This document shows positions 10,399-20,489 of a stretch of 64,000 nucleotides of DNA, piece by piece (within the stretch, counting starts at the first letter, position 1; every line of letters begins with the position of its first letter). Source of the stretch: Candidatus Acidiferrales bacterium (GTDB lineage Bacteria > Acidobacteriota > Terriglobia > Acidiferrales > UBA7541); assembly GCA_030038535.1 (NCBI GenBank), contig JASHSV010000307.1:1-64000 (forward strand). Reading direction: 5' to 3'. The position numbers and the translations under genes were made by a program. The notes below the pieces were generated by a model that saw only the letters and a program-made list of their open reading frames with translations, searched no databases and had not been told where the DNA came from.

Positions 10399-12224
10399 GC
10401 CGCGCGCGCACGCTGCCGTTCCGCGCGGTGCTCGCGTTCGCAGCTTTGCTGGCCGTGGCGGCGGCGCTGGGGCGTCCCGCAGTCTCCGACGCGGCGGAGG
10501 ATAAGGATCAAACGCTGCACGCGATGCGGGACGAGATGGCGCGCTCGCGGACGCGGCTGGTGCTGCCGCCGCAGCCGACGCCGTACTACCTCGAGTACCG
10601 TCTGCTGGACATCGAGCAGAGGACGGTGGCCGCCTCGTTCGGCGCGCTGCTCACCAGTTCCACGTCGCGCAACCGGTTCATGGACGTGAACGCGCGCGTG
10701 GGCAATTACCAGCTCGACAGCTCAAACTTCATCGGCGGGAGCGATTTCCAGGGCTTCATCGGCTCGACCGGAGGAGTGGGAATCGACGGCGATTACAACT
10801 CGCTGCGGCAGGACCTGTGGCTGGCCACTGACCAGGCTTATAAGCAAGCGCTGGACGAGCTTTCGAGCAAACGCGCCTTTCTGCTGAATCTGACGCGGCC
10901 GCCGGAGATAGCGGATTTTTCGCACGAACAGCCGGTGAAAGACGTCGAGCCGAAGCTGGCGGCAGACTGGACCACGCGAAACTGGGAAGCGGAGGCGCGC
11001 GAGGCCTCCTCGGTGCTGCGCCAGTTTCCGGATTTGTACGGCTCTCGAATCATCTATCACATGGCGGTGATGAATTATTACCTGATGACGACGGAAGGCA
11101 CCGAAGTGCGCGTGCCACGCGAAGTGGCGGCTATCGAGGCGAGCCTGGATACGCAGTCGGACGACGGTTACCCGCTGCACAATTTTTATACTGCCTATGC
11201 GAATACTCCAGCGGAACTCCCTGCGGCGAGCGTGGTGCGACAGGGAGTGGAGAAAGCGGCGCGCGATTTGATGGCGCTGCGCAACGGTCCGGCAGCGCCG
11301 GATTACACCGGGCCGGTCTTGTTTGAGGCGCCGGCAGCGGGAGCGCTGCTGGCCCAGATGCTGGCGCCCTCGGCAGGCGGCTCGCGGCCGCCGCTGGCCG
11401 CCACACAGAGCTTCGACCAGTTCCTGGAGCGGGTAGGAGGAAGGAGCGAGTGGACGGGGCGCGTGGGGTCGCGGGTGCTGCCGCTCGGAGTATTCCTGGT
11501 GGACGACCCGACGCGGGGAGATTACCAAGGAACGCCGCTCGTTGGCGGGTACGCGGTGGATGACGAGGGCGTACGTGCACAGCGGGTGACGATGGTCGAA
11601 AACGGAACGCTGAAGCAATTGCTGATGTCGCGCCGCCCGGGCCCTGATTTTGAAAATTCGAACGGGCACGGCCGGGGCTTCTATCTGAGCGATCCGCACG
11701 CCACGATGAGCAATCTGTTTCTCCAGGCCACAGATACGAAGAGCCCCGAAGAGCTGCGGAAGCAGTTCTTCGACCTTTGCCGCCAGGACGGGCATGCCTG
11801 GTGCATCGTAGTGAAGAAGATGGACAATCCCGCGGTGGCGATCAGCCGCCAGGAGGATTTCTCGGAGTTCATAGGAATGGCGGCGGGAGGAGCGTCGTCG
11901 GGCGACCGTCTGCCGTTGCTGGTCTATCGCGTGTACGTGGCCGACGGCCGCGAAGAACCGTTACGCGGCGCGATGTTGCGCGGCCTGAGCCTGAGGGTGT
12001 TGCGCGCCGTGGCCGGGATGGGCAACGACTTCACTCCATACAATTACATGCAGAGTCAGCAATTCGGGTTCGCATCCACCGCACTTTCAGCCTTCGGAGG
12101 GGCGCAGGGAGGATTGCCGACGTCGGTGGTGGCGCCTTCGCTGCTGTTTGAAGACGTGGACGTTCGTGGTGCGCGAGGCGAACCTCGGCGCGCGCCCCTG
12201 CTGGATCCTCCGCCATTGAACTGA
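10395..12224 (+). CDS. TldD/PmbA-family protein, HExxxH-less partner subunit, exported
   Basis: Homologous to upstream gene; GTGA start/stop overlap; motif position reads AQMLAPSAGG instead of HEMFGHRAEG. Confidence 0.85.
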   Translation: MSRARTLPFRAVLAFAALLAVAAALGRPAVSDAAEDKDQTLHAMRDEMARSRTRLVLPPQPTPYYLEYRLLDIEQRTVAASFGALLTSSTSRNRFMDVNARVGNYQLDSSNFIGGSDFQGFIGSTGGVGIDGDYNSLRQDLWLATDQAYKQALDELSSKRAFLLNLTRPPEIADFSHEQPVKDVEPKLAADWTTRNWEAEAREASSVLRQFPDLYGSRIIYHMAVMNYYLMTTEGTEVRVPREVAAIEASLDTQSDDGYPLHNFYTAYANTPAELPAASVVRQGVEKAARDLMALRNGPAAPDYTGPVLFEAPAAGALLAQMLAPSAGGSRPPLAATQSFDQFLERVGGRSEWTGRVGSRVLPLGVFLVDDPTRGDYQGTPLVGGYAVDDEGVRAQRVTMVENGTLKQLLMSRRPGPDFENSNGHGRGFYLSDPHATMSNLFLQATDTKSPEELRKQFFDLCRQDGHAWCIVVKKMDNPAVAISRQEDFSEFIGMAAGGASSGDRLPLLVYRVYVADGREEPLRGAMLRGLSLRVLRAVAGMGNDFTPYNYMQSQQFGFASTALSAFGGAQGGLPTSVVAPSLLFEDVDVRGARGEPRRAPLLDPPPLN

Positions 12225-12316
12225 CGCAGACGAAACGCCATAGCCACGGCGATTCCGGCTTCGAGGTGCGGTCTCTTCGGTTCCACCGCGTAGTTTCGTT
12301 GTCCCAACTGGTTGAT

Positions 12317-12336
12317 CCGCCCAAAAAAATGGGCGG
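12317..12336. repeat. Perfect inverted repeat CCGCCCA-AAAAAA-TGGGCGG
   Basis: 7-bp perfect stem between TldE-like gene and CDF gene; no clear U-tract, so terminator function is uncertain. Confidence 0.45.
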
Positions 12337-12502
12337 AGACGAGCGACAGCGCTTTCTCGCGCCGTATCCTGCTCTGTACTGACCATTTGCTGTACCATTC
12401 GAGCGCGATACGGAGCTGCGCGGGAATGAGGAGCAGGCTCGGCGTCCTTCCAACACACGGCGATGTGGCCGCGCCGGCGCCGCGGGAGAATCACGCGCCA
12501 CG

Positions 12503-13906
12503 GTGAGCGAACAGGACGATATCCGGGAAAAACGGCTGGCCGCCGCCGCGTCGGTGGCTTCCGCGCTGGTGCTGGTGGGTCTGAAAGCATTCCTTTCCTA
12601 CTCGACGGGAAGCCTGGGCGTGCTTTCCGAGGCGTTGCATTCCACTCTCGACCTGATCGCAGCCGTGATTACGTATCTTTCGATTCGCGCCGCCAGCCTT
12701 CCGCCGGATGAGACCCATCCGTACGGGCATGAGAAAATCGAGAGTTTCTCGGCGTTCGTGGAGACCCTGCTGCTGCTGGCTACCGCGCTCTTCATCGTCT
12801 ATGAGGCGGCCGAACGGCTGTTTTTTGAAGGGGTGCGCATACGGCCGAGTGTGACCGCGGTGCTGATCCTGTGCGTGTGCCTGGGCGTGGACCTGGTGCG
12901 GGCGCGCGCGCTGACGCGAGTGGCGCGGAAGTATGCAAGCGAGGCGCTGGAGGCAGACGCGCTGCATTTCTCGACGGATGTTTGGAGCACGATGGTGGTA
13001 ATCGGAGGGCTGCTGCTGGCGGCGGTCGGGGCGCGCATCGGCCAGCCCTGGCTGCGGTTCGCGGACCCCGTGGCCGGGCTCTTTGTGGCAGGTGTGGTGA
13101 TTCGCATCGGCTCCCGGCTGGGCCAGAAGACGCTGGACACGCTGCTTGATGCCGCGCCGCGCGGCTTGCAGGGCCGAATCGAGCGGACCGTCGAGCGAAT
13201 TGAAGGGGTGCTATCCGTGGAGCGGGTGCGGGTGAGGCGCGCGGGGAGCCGGTACTTCGTGGATGCGACCATCAGCGTCTCGCGCACGGCCACCTTCGAA
13301 CAGGTGCATGCGGTGAGCGATGCTGTGGAGCGGCGCATTCGCGAGATGGTTCCCGCGGACGTGATGGTGCATATGGAACCGCGCGCGGGTACGCAGGAAA
13401 ACGTGTTCGACCGCGTGCGCGCGATCGCGCAGCGGCGCGGGCTGGCGATCCACGACGTGGCGGCCAACCAACTCGACGGAAAACTGTATCTGGACTTGCA
13501 CCTCGAAGTGAACGAGGGGCTGACGCTGGTGGAAGCGCACCGCGCGGCCACGGAACTGGAACGCGACCTGCTGTCCGAGATTCCGCGCGCCGGCGAGGTG
13601 AACATCCACATCGAGCCCCTGGGCGCGCACATACCGCCCGCGGACACCATGAAGGATCTGGGGCGGACGGTGCAGGCCTACATCAACGAGCTGCGCAGCG
13701 AATATCACGAGCTGGTGGAGTGCTCGCACGTGCAGGTGCGGCGCGCGGAAAACCGCATCGTGGTTTCCTGTAAATGCACGCTCGAGGCCAGCCTGCCGAT
13801 TACGGAGGTGCATGACGTGACCGGGGCGCTCGAAGATCGCGTGCGCGAGCGGTTTCCGCAGATTGCGCGCGTCACGATCCATCCCGAACCGCCAGGAGAG
13901 AGCTAG
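12503..13906 (+). CDS. Cation diffusion facilitator (CDF) transporter with extended C-terminus
   Basis: SYSTGSLGVLSEALHSTLDL, HPYGHEKIES motifs; three successive ZT_dimer-like repeats in C-terminus. Confidence 0.92.
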   Translation: MSEQDDIREKRLAAAASVASALVLVGLKAFLSYSTGSLGVLSEALHSTLDLIAAVITYLSIRAASLPPDETHPYGHEKIESFSAFVETLLLLATALFIVYEAAERLFFEGVRIRPSVTAVLILCVCLGVDLVRARALTRVARKYASEALEADALHFSTDVWSTMVVIGGLLLAAVGARIGQPWLRFADPVAGLFVAGVVIRIGSRLGQKTLDTLLDAAPRGLQGRIERTVERIEGVLSVERVRVRRAGSRYFVDATISVSRTATFEQVHAVSDAVERRIREMVPADVMVHMEPRAGTQENVFDRVRAIAQRRGLAIHDVAANQLDGKLYLDLHLEVNEGLTLVEAHRAATELERDLLSEIPRAGEVNIHIEPLGAHIPPADTMKDLGRTVQAYINELRSEYHELVECSHVQVRRAENRIVVSCKCTLEASLPITEVHDVTGALEDRVRERFPQIARVTIHPEPPGES

Positions 13907-13958
13907 AATTTCGGGCGGCAAGCGTCAAGCGGCGCGCCTGACGGCGAGACCAAAATTT

Positions 13959-15377
13959 TCATCGCGGGCCCGGTGGAGCGGCTCCGGCCTTTGCGCGCTG
14001 CCACCACTGCGCAGCGAGCGCGAGTACCGCGGGGAAACAAACGAGAACGTAACGCGGTTCGGGCGTTTCGATGCGCGTGAAGTAGAGCGTGCGGAGCACG
14101 ATGTGAGCCACTAGAAACATCGCTCCCGTGGGGAGCACAGCGTCCCGCGCCCGGTGCGAAAACACGAACCAGGATCCCGCGGCAGCCAGGGCCAGGAGAA
14201 TAACGTTCACCAACCACAGGCCGAGCGTTACCACCAAATCTTCGCGGTCGTACTCCCATTTTTCTGCAAGCGGCGTCAGGTGGCCGGAGTAGGGCAGCAG
14301 TTCCACACGCGGAGTGAGCCACAGCGTGGCGATTCGCTCGAGAGGCACCCAGAGCCATGTGCGCAGGGGATGGCGGAATGTTCGCTCGCGTGCCAGCTCG
14401 GCGAATTGCGCGTCGATCTGCGGCGTGATGGTCAGGTCTTCGTTGTGTTGGTCCAGCAGGCGGGCGACACGGGCGCGTTCCTCGGGCGAATCGAAGGCAT
14501 AAGCTGGCAGATCGTTTACGAGGATCGGCTCCTCTTCCAGTTTCCACGGCACCAGGTAAACGTCGCGGAAGCGCACCAGCCAGGTGTTCGTCCAGGCGTA
14601 GAAGCCGCTCGACACGTATTCGCCGGATAACTGCGCGTAACGCCCGGCGAGAAGCTGGAGGCGCCCGAGAGTCGCCAGGTTCCGCGCGCCCCAGGGAAGC
14701 AGGGGAAGCAGAAGGCCGGCCGCCAGCCAGATGCCAGTGCGAACGATGCGGGGCCACTGCCGGCGCCTGGCGCAGACGAGCGCGATGACCACGCCCGCGG
14801 AAGCCATCAGCAAGGGCGACTCGGCGCGCACAAGCGTAGCCAGTCCCGCGGCCATGCCGGCCAGGAGCCAGCCGGCGCGGTCGAAGCGTCCCGGAGACGA
14901 CTCCTCGCGCTGCCATGCGCGGACCAGTAAGAGCAGGGTGGCGACGCTCAAGGAAACAGCAAGCACCTCGGTAAGAGCCACGGCAGTATAGTTGGCGACA
15001 AATGGGCACAGCGCAGCAAGCCAGAGCCCGGCAATCCACACGCGCGAACGTGCCACCTGCGGAGCGAGGCGAGCGGCAAGCGCGGCAATCAGGAAACAGC
15101 TCGCCACATCGAGGATCGCTTGCGCCACGAAGAGCGCGGTCTGTGAACGCCCCGCCAGCAGTTCGATCGCCGCGATAAACAGCGGATATCCCGGAGGCCG
15201 AGCGTCAGTGGCCAGAAGCGTGCCGTCGCTCCAGATGCCGAAGGTGTGCCGGCTGAGCAGATTGTTTGCCAGCTCGAGATAGACGGGCGAGTCACCGGCG
15301 GTCGTGGGGAAAAACTGGACGAATCCCAGCCGCAGCGCGAAGGCCGTCAGGGCAGCCGCAACGGCATGTCCCCGCAT
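13959..15377 (-). CDS. ArnT/GT39-like glycosyltransferase membrane protein
   Basis: GDSPVYLELANNLLSRHTFGIW..., PPGYPLFIAAI motif and multiple hydrophobic helices. Confidence 0.82.
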   Translation of the reverse strand: MRGHAVAAALTAFALRLGFVQFFPTTAGDSPVYLELANNLLSRHTFGIWSDGTLLATDARPPGYPLFIAAIELLAGRSQTALFVAQAILDVASCFLIAALAARLAPQVARSRVWIAGLWLAALCPFVANYTAVALTEVLAVSLSVATLLLLVRAWQREESSPGRFDRAGWLLAGMAAGLATLVRAESPLLMASAGVVIALVCARRRQWPRIVRTGIWLAAGLLLPLLPWGARNLATLGRLQLLAGRYAQLSGEYVSSGFYAWTNTWLVRFRDVYLVPWKLEEEPILVNDLPAYAFDSPEERARVARLLDQHNEDLTITPQIDAQFAELARERTFRHPLRTWLWVPLERIATLWLTPRVELLPYSGHLTPLAEKWEYDREDLVVTLGLWLVNVILLALAAAGSWFVFSHRARDAVLPTGAMFLVAHIVLRTLYFTRIETPEPRYVLVCFPAVLALAAQWWQRAKAGAAPPGPR

Positions 15378-15434
15378 CGAATTGGATAGCGTTATTGACA
15401 GGGTCGGAACCCCACGCTAGCTTGGACTCTCCCC

Positions 15435-18400
15435 ATGTCGGACGGCAAGCCTGTCTTCCACGACGAACGTAGGCAGCGATGGAGCGTCACGCGGCGCGCG
15501 CTGGAAATCGGCGGCGCTGCGCTCGCCGTGCTCGTGGCCGTGCTCGCCGTGGGCGCGGTGGGAAATCTGAGCCTCGGCAACCCGGTGTGGCCCGCGTTCA
15601 AGCCCACCATCCACTCCATCAAAGCTAAAACGAAGTCCACCAAGGTGGCGCTATCGCGCCCGGGACGCAAGCGGCGCGTGGCTGCCTTGGGAAAAGCTCC
15701 GGAAAATTACGATCCGATCCAGGCGGCATTCTACGTGAGCTGGGATTCTACGAGCTTTGCGTCGCTGCGCGAAAATTACAAGCATCTGGACCTGCTCATC
15801 CCCGAGGAGCTGCATGCCATCTACCCGGACGGCCACCTGAGGCCGGAGATCGATCCGAAGCTGGAAGCTTGGGAACGCCGGGTCGGGGTGGAACTTCCGG
15901 TGATGCCTCTGGTGAACGACACGGACGGAAACGCATGGCACGCCGAAGAAACGGCAAAGGCCCTTGAGAATCCGAAGGCGCGGCACCGGATGGAGAGCGA
16001 ACTGCTCGCCTTCGCGTTGACACGCCACTCCGCAGGCATCGTGGTGGATTTCGAGCTGCTCCCGGAGCGGTCACTTCCCGCCTTTCGCGAGTTTCTAGCG
16101 GAGCTGGGCACGGTGATGCACCGCGCGAACCTGAAGGCGATGGTGGCAGTGCCGGCCATCGATTTCGGGATGGATTACAAAGCCATCGCGCCAAACGTGG
16201 ACGCCCTGATCCTGATGAACTACGACGAACACTGGGCGACCGCTCCGCCTGGGCCCATCGCTTCGCAGGAATGGTACACGCACAACATCGACCAAGCGCT
16301 CAAAGAGGTGCCGCCGCAAAAGCTGATCATCGCCGTGGGCAGCTACGCGTACGACTGGCCGGCGGCGACGAAGAAGGATCCACATCCCGCGGCGCAGGCC
16401 CTCAGCTTTCAGGATGCAGTGGTGCGCGCGCAGGAATCGGAAGCGGACATCGAGTTCGACGCCGACCGCCTGAACGCGCATTTTTCCTACTCGGACGACG
16501 ACGGGCGCACGCACCAGGTGTGGATGGTGGATGGGGTGGCCGCGTTCAACCAGATCCGCGCCGCCGAAGACCGCAGCGCGCAGGGCATCGCCCTCTGGCG
16601 GCTGGGTTCGGAGGATACCTCGCTGTGGTCCGTGATCGAAGCGACGGCATCGACTCCGGAGGTGCGCGCGAAGCTGGAGACGATTCCGCCGGGCTACGAT
16701 CTGGTGCTCGAGGGCGACGGTGATATCTGGCGAATTCTTTCCACGCCCACACCGGGGGCGCGCACGATCGATTACGACGCGGCAACCGGCCTGATTGGCG
16801 GAGAGACCTACACGAAATTTCCGGAGACCTACCGCGTCCAGCAGATGGGGGCCGTACCGCATAAAGTGGCGATCACGTTCGACGACGGCCCGGATCCGAA
16901 CTACACGCCCCCCATTCTGGACATCCTGAAGGAAAAAAACGCCACTGCCACATTTTTCGTCATCGGCGAGCACGCCAAGGACTGGCCGCGCCTGTTGCGA
17001 CGCCTGTACGCGGAAGGGCACGAGGTGGGCAATCACACGTTCACGCACCCGCGGTTCAGCTCCACGGACTTCTCCGAGACGTTTATCCGAACCGAGCTGA
17101 ATCTCACGGAACTGGTGATCGAATCGCGGCTGGGGACCAAAAGCCTCCTCTTCCGGCCGCCGTACGGCATTGACCACCAGCCGGATTCCGCGGACGAGGT
17201 GACGCTGCTACCCATCCCGCAGCGGCTGGGATATCTGCTGGTGGGAGCGCGGATCGACCCGCACGACTGGGGGTCGGAAGCGGGCGTCCCGCCGCCGGGG
17301 CCTGACGAAATTATCAAGGAAGTGCTCGCGCAAGCGCGCACGGGGAAAGGGAACATCATTTTGCTGCACGACGGGGGAGGAGATCGCTCGGCCACGGTGA
17401 AAGCGTTGCCGCAGATCATCGACGGCCTGCGCGCCCAGGGTCTGCAAATCGTTCCGGTCTCGGAGCTGATTGGTCAAACGCGCGCGCAGGTGATGCCACC
17501 CCTGGCCGGAAACGAATGGCTCATGTCGCGCCTTGACGCTCTCGTGTTCGATCTCTCCAATCTCGCGGGCATGGGGATGACGCTGATTTTCCTCGCCGGG
17601 ATCATCCTGGTGAGCGGCCGCGCGATGATCGTGGGCCTGCTGGCCCTCGTCGAGAAACTACGCCGTCGCGAACCGGAGCACCCTGACTACCAGCCGCTGG
17701 TAAGTGTCGTGATTCCTGCGCACAACGAACAGGCCGCCATCGAGGCGACCGTGCTTTCTGCGCTCGCTTCGGAGTACCCGCGCATCGAGGTCGTGGTGGT
17801 GGACGACGGTTCGTCCGATCGCACAGCGGAGATACTGGACAGCCGGTTCGGCGCGGATTCCCGCGTGCGAATCCACCACCAAGTGAACCGCGGAAAGCCC
17901 GCGGCGCTCAATCAGGCGCTGGCCATGTCCGCGGGAGAAATCGTGGTCACGATCGACGCGGACACCATGGTGGACCCCGGGGCGATCGGCCGGCTGGTGC
18001 GCCATTTTGCGGATCCGGGAACGGGCGCAGTGGCGGGAAACGTCAAAGTGGGCAATCGCACGAGGTGGATCACCCGCTGGCAGGCCCTGGAATACATCAC
18101 CAGCCAGAACATGGAAAAGCGCGCGTTTGATCTGCTGAACTGCATCACCGTGGTTCCCGGCGCGCTGGGGGCGTGGCGAGCGGAAGCCATCCGCAACGCC
18201 GGCGGTTTCACGGCAGACACGCTGGCGGAAGATACCGACCTGACCATTTCGCTTCGCCGGCGCGGATGGCGCATCTCCTACGACGAGGAGGCCGAGGCTT
18301 ACACCGAGGCGCCCGAGACGCCTCGTGCGCTCATCCGGCAGCGGTTCCGCTGGACCTACGGCACGCTTCAATCCGTGTGGAAGCACCGCGACACGCTGCT

Positions 18401-18821
18401 GCGCAGGCGCTACGGCTCGCTCGGATGGATTGCCCTGCCGAACATCTTTTTGTTTCAAATCCTGCTGCCGCTGGTGTCGCCCGTGATTGATCTGATGTTT
18501 CTCAGCACGGTGCTGATGTGGGGCCTGGCGCAGCTTCCGCTTTCGCGCTTCGGGGAGATTTGGACGGGAGAGGACGTGCAGCGCTCGCTGATCTTCTTTG
18601 CCCTCTTCATGCTGATCGATTTCGCCACCTGCGTGGTGGCGTTCGCCCTCGAACGGCATGAGGACTGGTCATTGCTGTTGCCCATCCTTCTCCAGCGCTT
18701 CTATTACCGGCAACTCATGTACATCGTCATCTTCCGCGCGGTGGTGCAGGCGTGGAAGGGTGGGGCGGTGGACTGGCGGGGCGTGCAACCGCAGCCTCGG
18801 CCGGCGCACGACGGCGTGTGA
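15435..18821 (+). CDS. Trifunctional GH18-like glycoside hydrolase / NodB polysaccharide deacetylase / processive GT2 glycosyltransferase
   Basis: GH18-like segment (VVDFELLPER, MNYDEHW), NodB motifs (TFDDGPDPNYT, HTFTHPRFS, RPPYGID), GT2 motifs (VVVDDGSSDRT, DADT, RQRFRW). Confidence 0.93.
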   Translation: MSDGKPVFHDERRQRWSVTRRALEIGGAALAVLVAVLAVGAVGNLSLGNPVWPAFKPTIHSIKAKTKSTKVALSRPGRKRRVAALGKAPENYDPIQAAFYVSWDSTSFASLRENYKHLDLLIPEELHAIYPDGHLRPEIDPKLEAWERRVGVELPVMPLVNDTDGNAWHAEETAKALENPKARHRMESELLAFALTRHSAGIVVDFELLPERSLPAFREFLAELGTVMHRANLKAMVAVPAIDFGMDYKAIAPNVDALILMNYDEHWATAPPGPIASQEWYTHNIDQALKEVPPQKLIIAVGSYAYDWPAATKKDPHPAAQALSFQDAVVRAQESEADIEFDADRLNAHFSYSDDDGRTHQVWMVDGVAAFNQIRAAEDRSAQGIALWRLGSEDTSLWSVIEATASTPEVRAKLETIPPGYDLVLEGDGDIWRILSTPTPGARTIDYDAATGLIGGETYTKFPETYRVQQMGAVPHKVAITFDDGPDPNYTPPILDILKEKNATATFFVIGEHAKDWPRLLRRLYAEGHEVGNHTFTHPRFSSTDFSETFIRTELNLTELVIESRLGTKSLLFRPPYGIDHQPDSADEVTLLPIPQRLGYLLVGARIDPHDWGSEAGVPPPGPDEIIKEVLAQARTGKGNIILLHDGGGDRSATVKALPQIIDGLRAQGLQIVPVSELIGQTRAQVMPPLAGNEWLMSRLDALVFDLSNLAGMGMTLIFLAGIILVSGRAMIVGLLALVEKLRRREPEHPDYQPLVSVVIPAHNEQAAIEATVLSALASEYPRIEVVVVDDGSSDRTAEILDSRFGADSRVRIHHQVNRGKPAALNQALAMSAGEIVVTIDADTMVDPGAIGRLVRHFADPGTGAVAGNVKVGNRTRWITRWQALEYITSQNMEKRAFDLLNCITVVPGALGAWRAEAIRNAGGFTADTLAEDTDLTISLRRRGWRISYDEEAEAYTEAPETPRALIRQRFRWTYGTLQSVWKHRDTLLRRRYGSLGWIALPNIFLFQILLPLVSPVIDLMFLSTVLMWGLAQLPLSRFGEIWTGEDVQRSLIFFALFMLIDFATCVVAFALERHEDWSLLLPILLQRFYYRQLMYIVIFRAVVQAWKGGAVDWRGVQPQPRPAHDGV

Positions 18822-18881
18822 TCTGCCGCCGGCCTCTGTAACACTTGCGGGTTCTTCGCGTCTATGGGGCAGGGGGAACCC

Positions 18882-19442
18882 ATGAACCAAGCTCGAATCT
18901 GCATGCTCATATTAGGCTGCGCGGTGATGGCGCTGGCCGTGCCCGCTGGCACCTCGAACACCACGCACGCGGGCACGGATGCGTTGCAGACGGAGACGCA
19001 CACGCAGCACGCGGCCGCTGCCGATAGGGAGCAGCATCACGCATGTCTGGAAGAGGAGCGAGCATCGATTGAACGAGGCGAAGGCTTCGGAATGGCCATG
19101 GCCGCCGACCACGCGGGGTATCCCGGCCCGCGGCACGTGCTGGATCTGAGCAGCGAGCTGAAGCTCACCGCGGAGCAGCGTAGCGCCATGGAAAGGGTGT
19201 ACGCGGCCATGCACGAAAAGGCGGTTGCCCGTGGAACGGAGCTGCTCGAATCGGAAGCAAGGCTGGAACAGATGTTTCGCGAGGGCAGGCCGGAAGCCGA
19301 TTTGCGCGAGCAGTCGTTCCGCGTGGATTCGATTCATGCCGAGCTGCGCTGGATTCATCTCGCCGCTCATCTCGCGGCACAGAAGATTCTCACCGCCGAC
19401 CAGATCGCGCTGTACATGCATTTGCGCCAGGGCCAGATGTAG
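18882..19442 (+). CDS. Spy/CpxP-like periplasmic protein (LTxxQ-type)
   Basis: Signal peptide MNQARICMLILGCAVMALAVPAG; LSSELKLTAEQRSAMERVYAAM...ILTADQIALYMHLRQGQ. Confidence 0.65.
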   Translation: MNQARICMLILGCAVMALAVPAGTSNTTHAGTDALQTETHTQHAAAADREQHHACLEEERASIERGEGFGMAMAADHAGYPGPRHVLDLSSELKLTAEQRSAMERVYAAMHEKAVARGTELLESEARLEQMFREGRPEADLREQSFRVDSIHAELRWIHLAAHLAAQKILTADQIALYMHLRQGQM

Positions 19443-19539
19443 CTGTAGGGAAAACTGCTGGCGTAACTACGCGGCTGCTGGTACCATCAAATTCGCTGGG
19501 CTGCATCCCTGAGCGCACGGGAGCGGCACCGGAGGGACC

Positions 19540-20430
19540 ATGAGTATCCTGCCGTCTGCGGTGACCGGCCGAGTGACCGTGCCCGAAATCCTCTCGCGCA
19601 AGAAATTCCATTCAGGCGAACCGCCTTCCACCGAGCGAAAAATCACGTCGGTGACGGCCTACGACTATCCCACGGCACGCCTGGTGGACGAGGCAGGTGT
19701 GGACATCGTGCTTGTAGGCGATTCGCTGGGCATGGCGGTGCTCGGCTACGAAAACACGCTGCCGGTGACCATCGACGAAATGCTGCACCACACGCGCGCG
19801 GTGCGCCGCGGCGTGAAGCGGGCGCTGCTCGTGGCCGACATGCCGTTTGGCACCTACCAGAACGGAACCAGCGAGGCCGTGCACAATGCCGTGCGGTTCG
19901 TCAAAGAGGCCGGCGCCGAAGCTGTGAAGATCGAAGGTGGCGAACGCCGCATGGAGCTCGTGGCGCGCCTGGTGGAAGCGGAAATTCCGGTGATGGGTCA
20001 CATCGGCCTCACGCCGCAGTCGCTCAATGCGCTCGGCGGTTACCGTGTGCAGGGAAAAACAGCGGAGACGGCGGTGGCGCTGATGCGGGATGCGCAGGCA
20101 CTGGCAGCCGCCGGCGCGTTCAGCATCGTGATCGAGGCCGTCCCGCGCGAGATTGCCGCTCGCATCACGGAAGGCGTGCCCGTGCCCACCATCGGCATCG
20201 GCGCTGGGCCGGATTGCGACGGCCAGGTGCTTGTGCTCAGCGACCTTCTCGGGCTCACAAATGGCCGCACGCCGAAGTTCGCGCGCCGTTATGCGGAAGT
20301 GGCGGAAACGATTCGTGGAGCCGTGGGCCGCTACGTGGACGACGTGCAGAAGGGCGCATTTCCGGCCGACGCGGAGTCTTATCATCTTCCGCCGGAGGCG
20401 CTCGACTCTCTGCCGCTCGAGAAAATGTAG
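19540..20430 (+). CDS. panB: 3-methyl-2-oxobutanoate hydroxymethyltransferase
   Basis: VTAYDYPTARLVDEAGVDIVLVGDSLGM, GHIGLTPQSLNALGGYRVQGK. Confidence 0.97.
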   Translation: MSILPSAVTGRVTVPEILSRKKFHSGEPPSTERKITSVTAYDYPTARLVDEAGVDIVLVGDSLGMAVLGYENTLPVTIDEMLHHTRAVRRGVKRALLVADMPFGTYQNGTSEAVHNAVRFVKEAGAEAVKIEGGERRMELVARLVEAEIPVMGHIGLTPQSLNALGGYRVQGKTAETAVALMRDAQALAAAGAFSIVIEAVPREIAARITEGVPVPTIGIGAGPDCDGQVLVLSDLLGLTNGRTPKFARRYAEVAETIRGAVGRYVDDVQKGAFPADAESYHLPPEALDSLPLEKM

Positions 20431-20489
20431 CGCCGGAAGTCCTTCCCGCATCTCTCCATCAGAGACCCCATAAACCAGGAGCGATCCCC

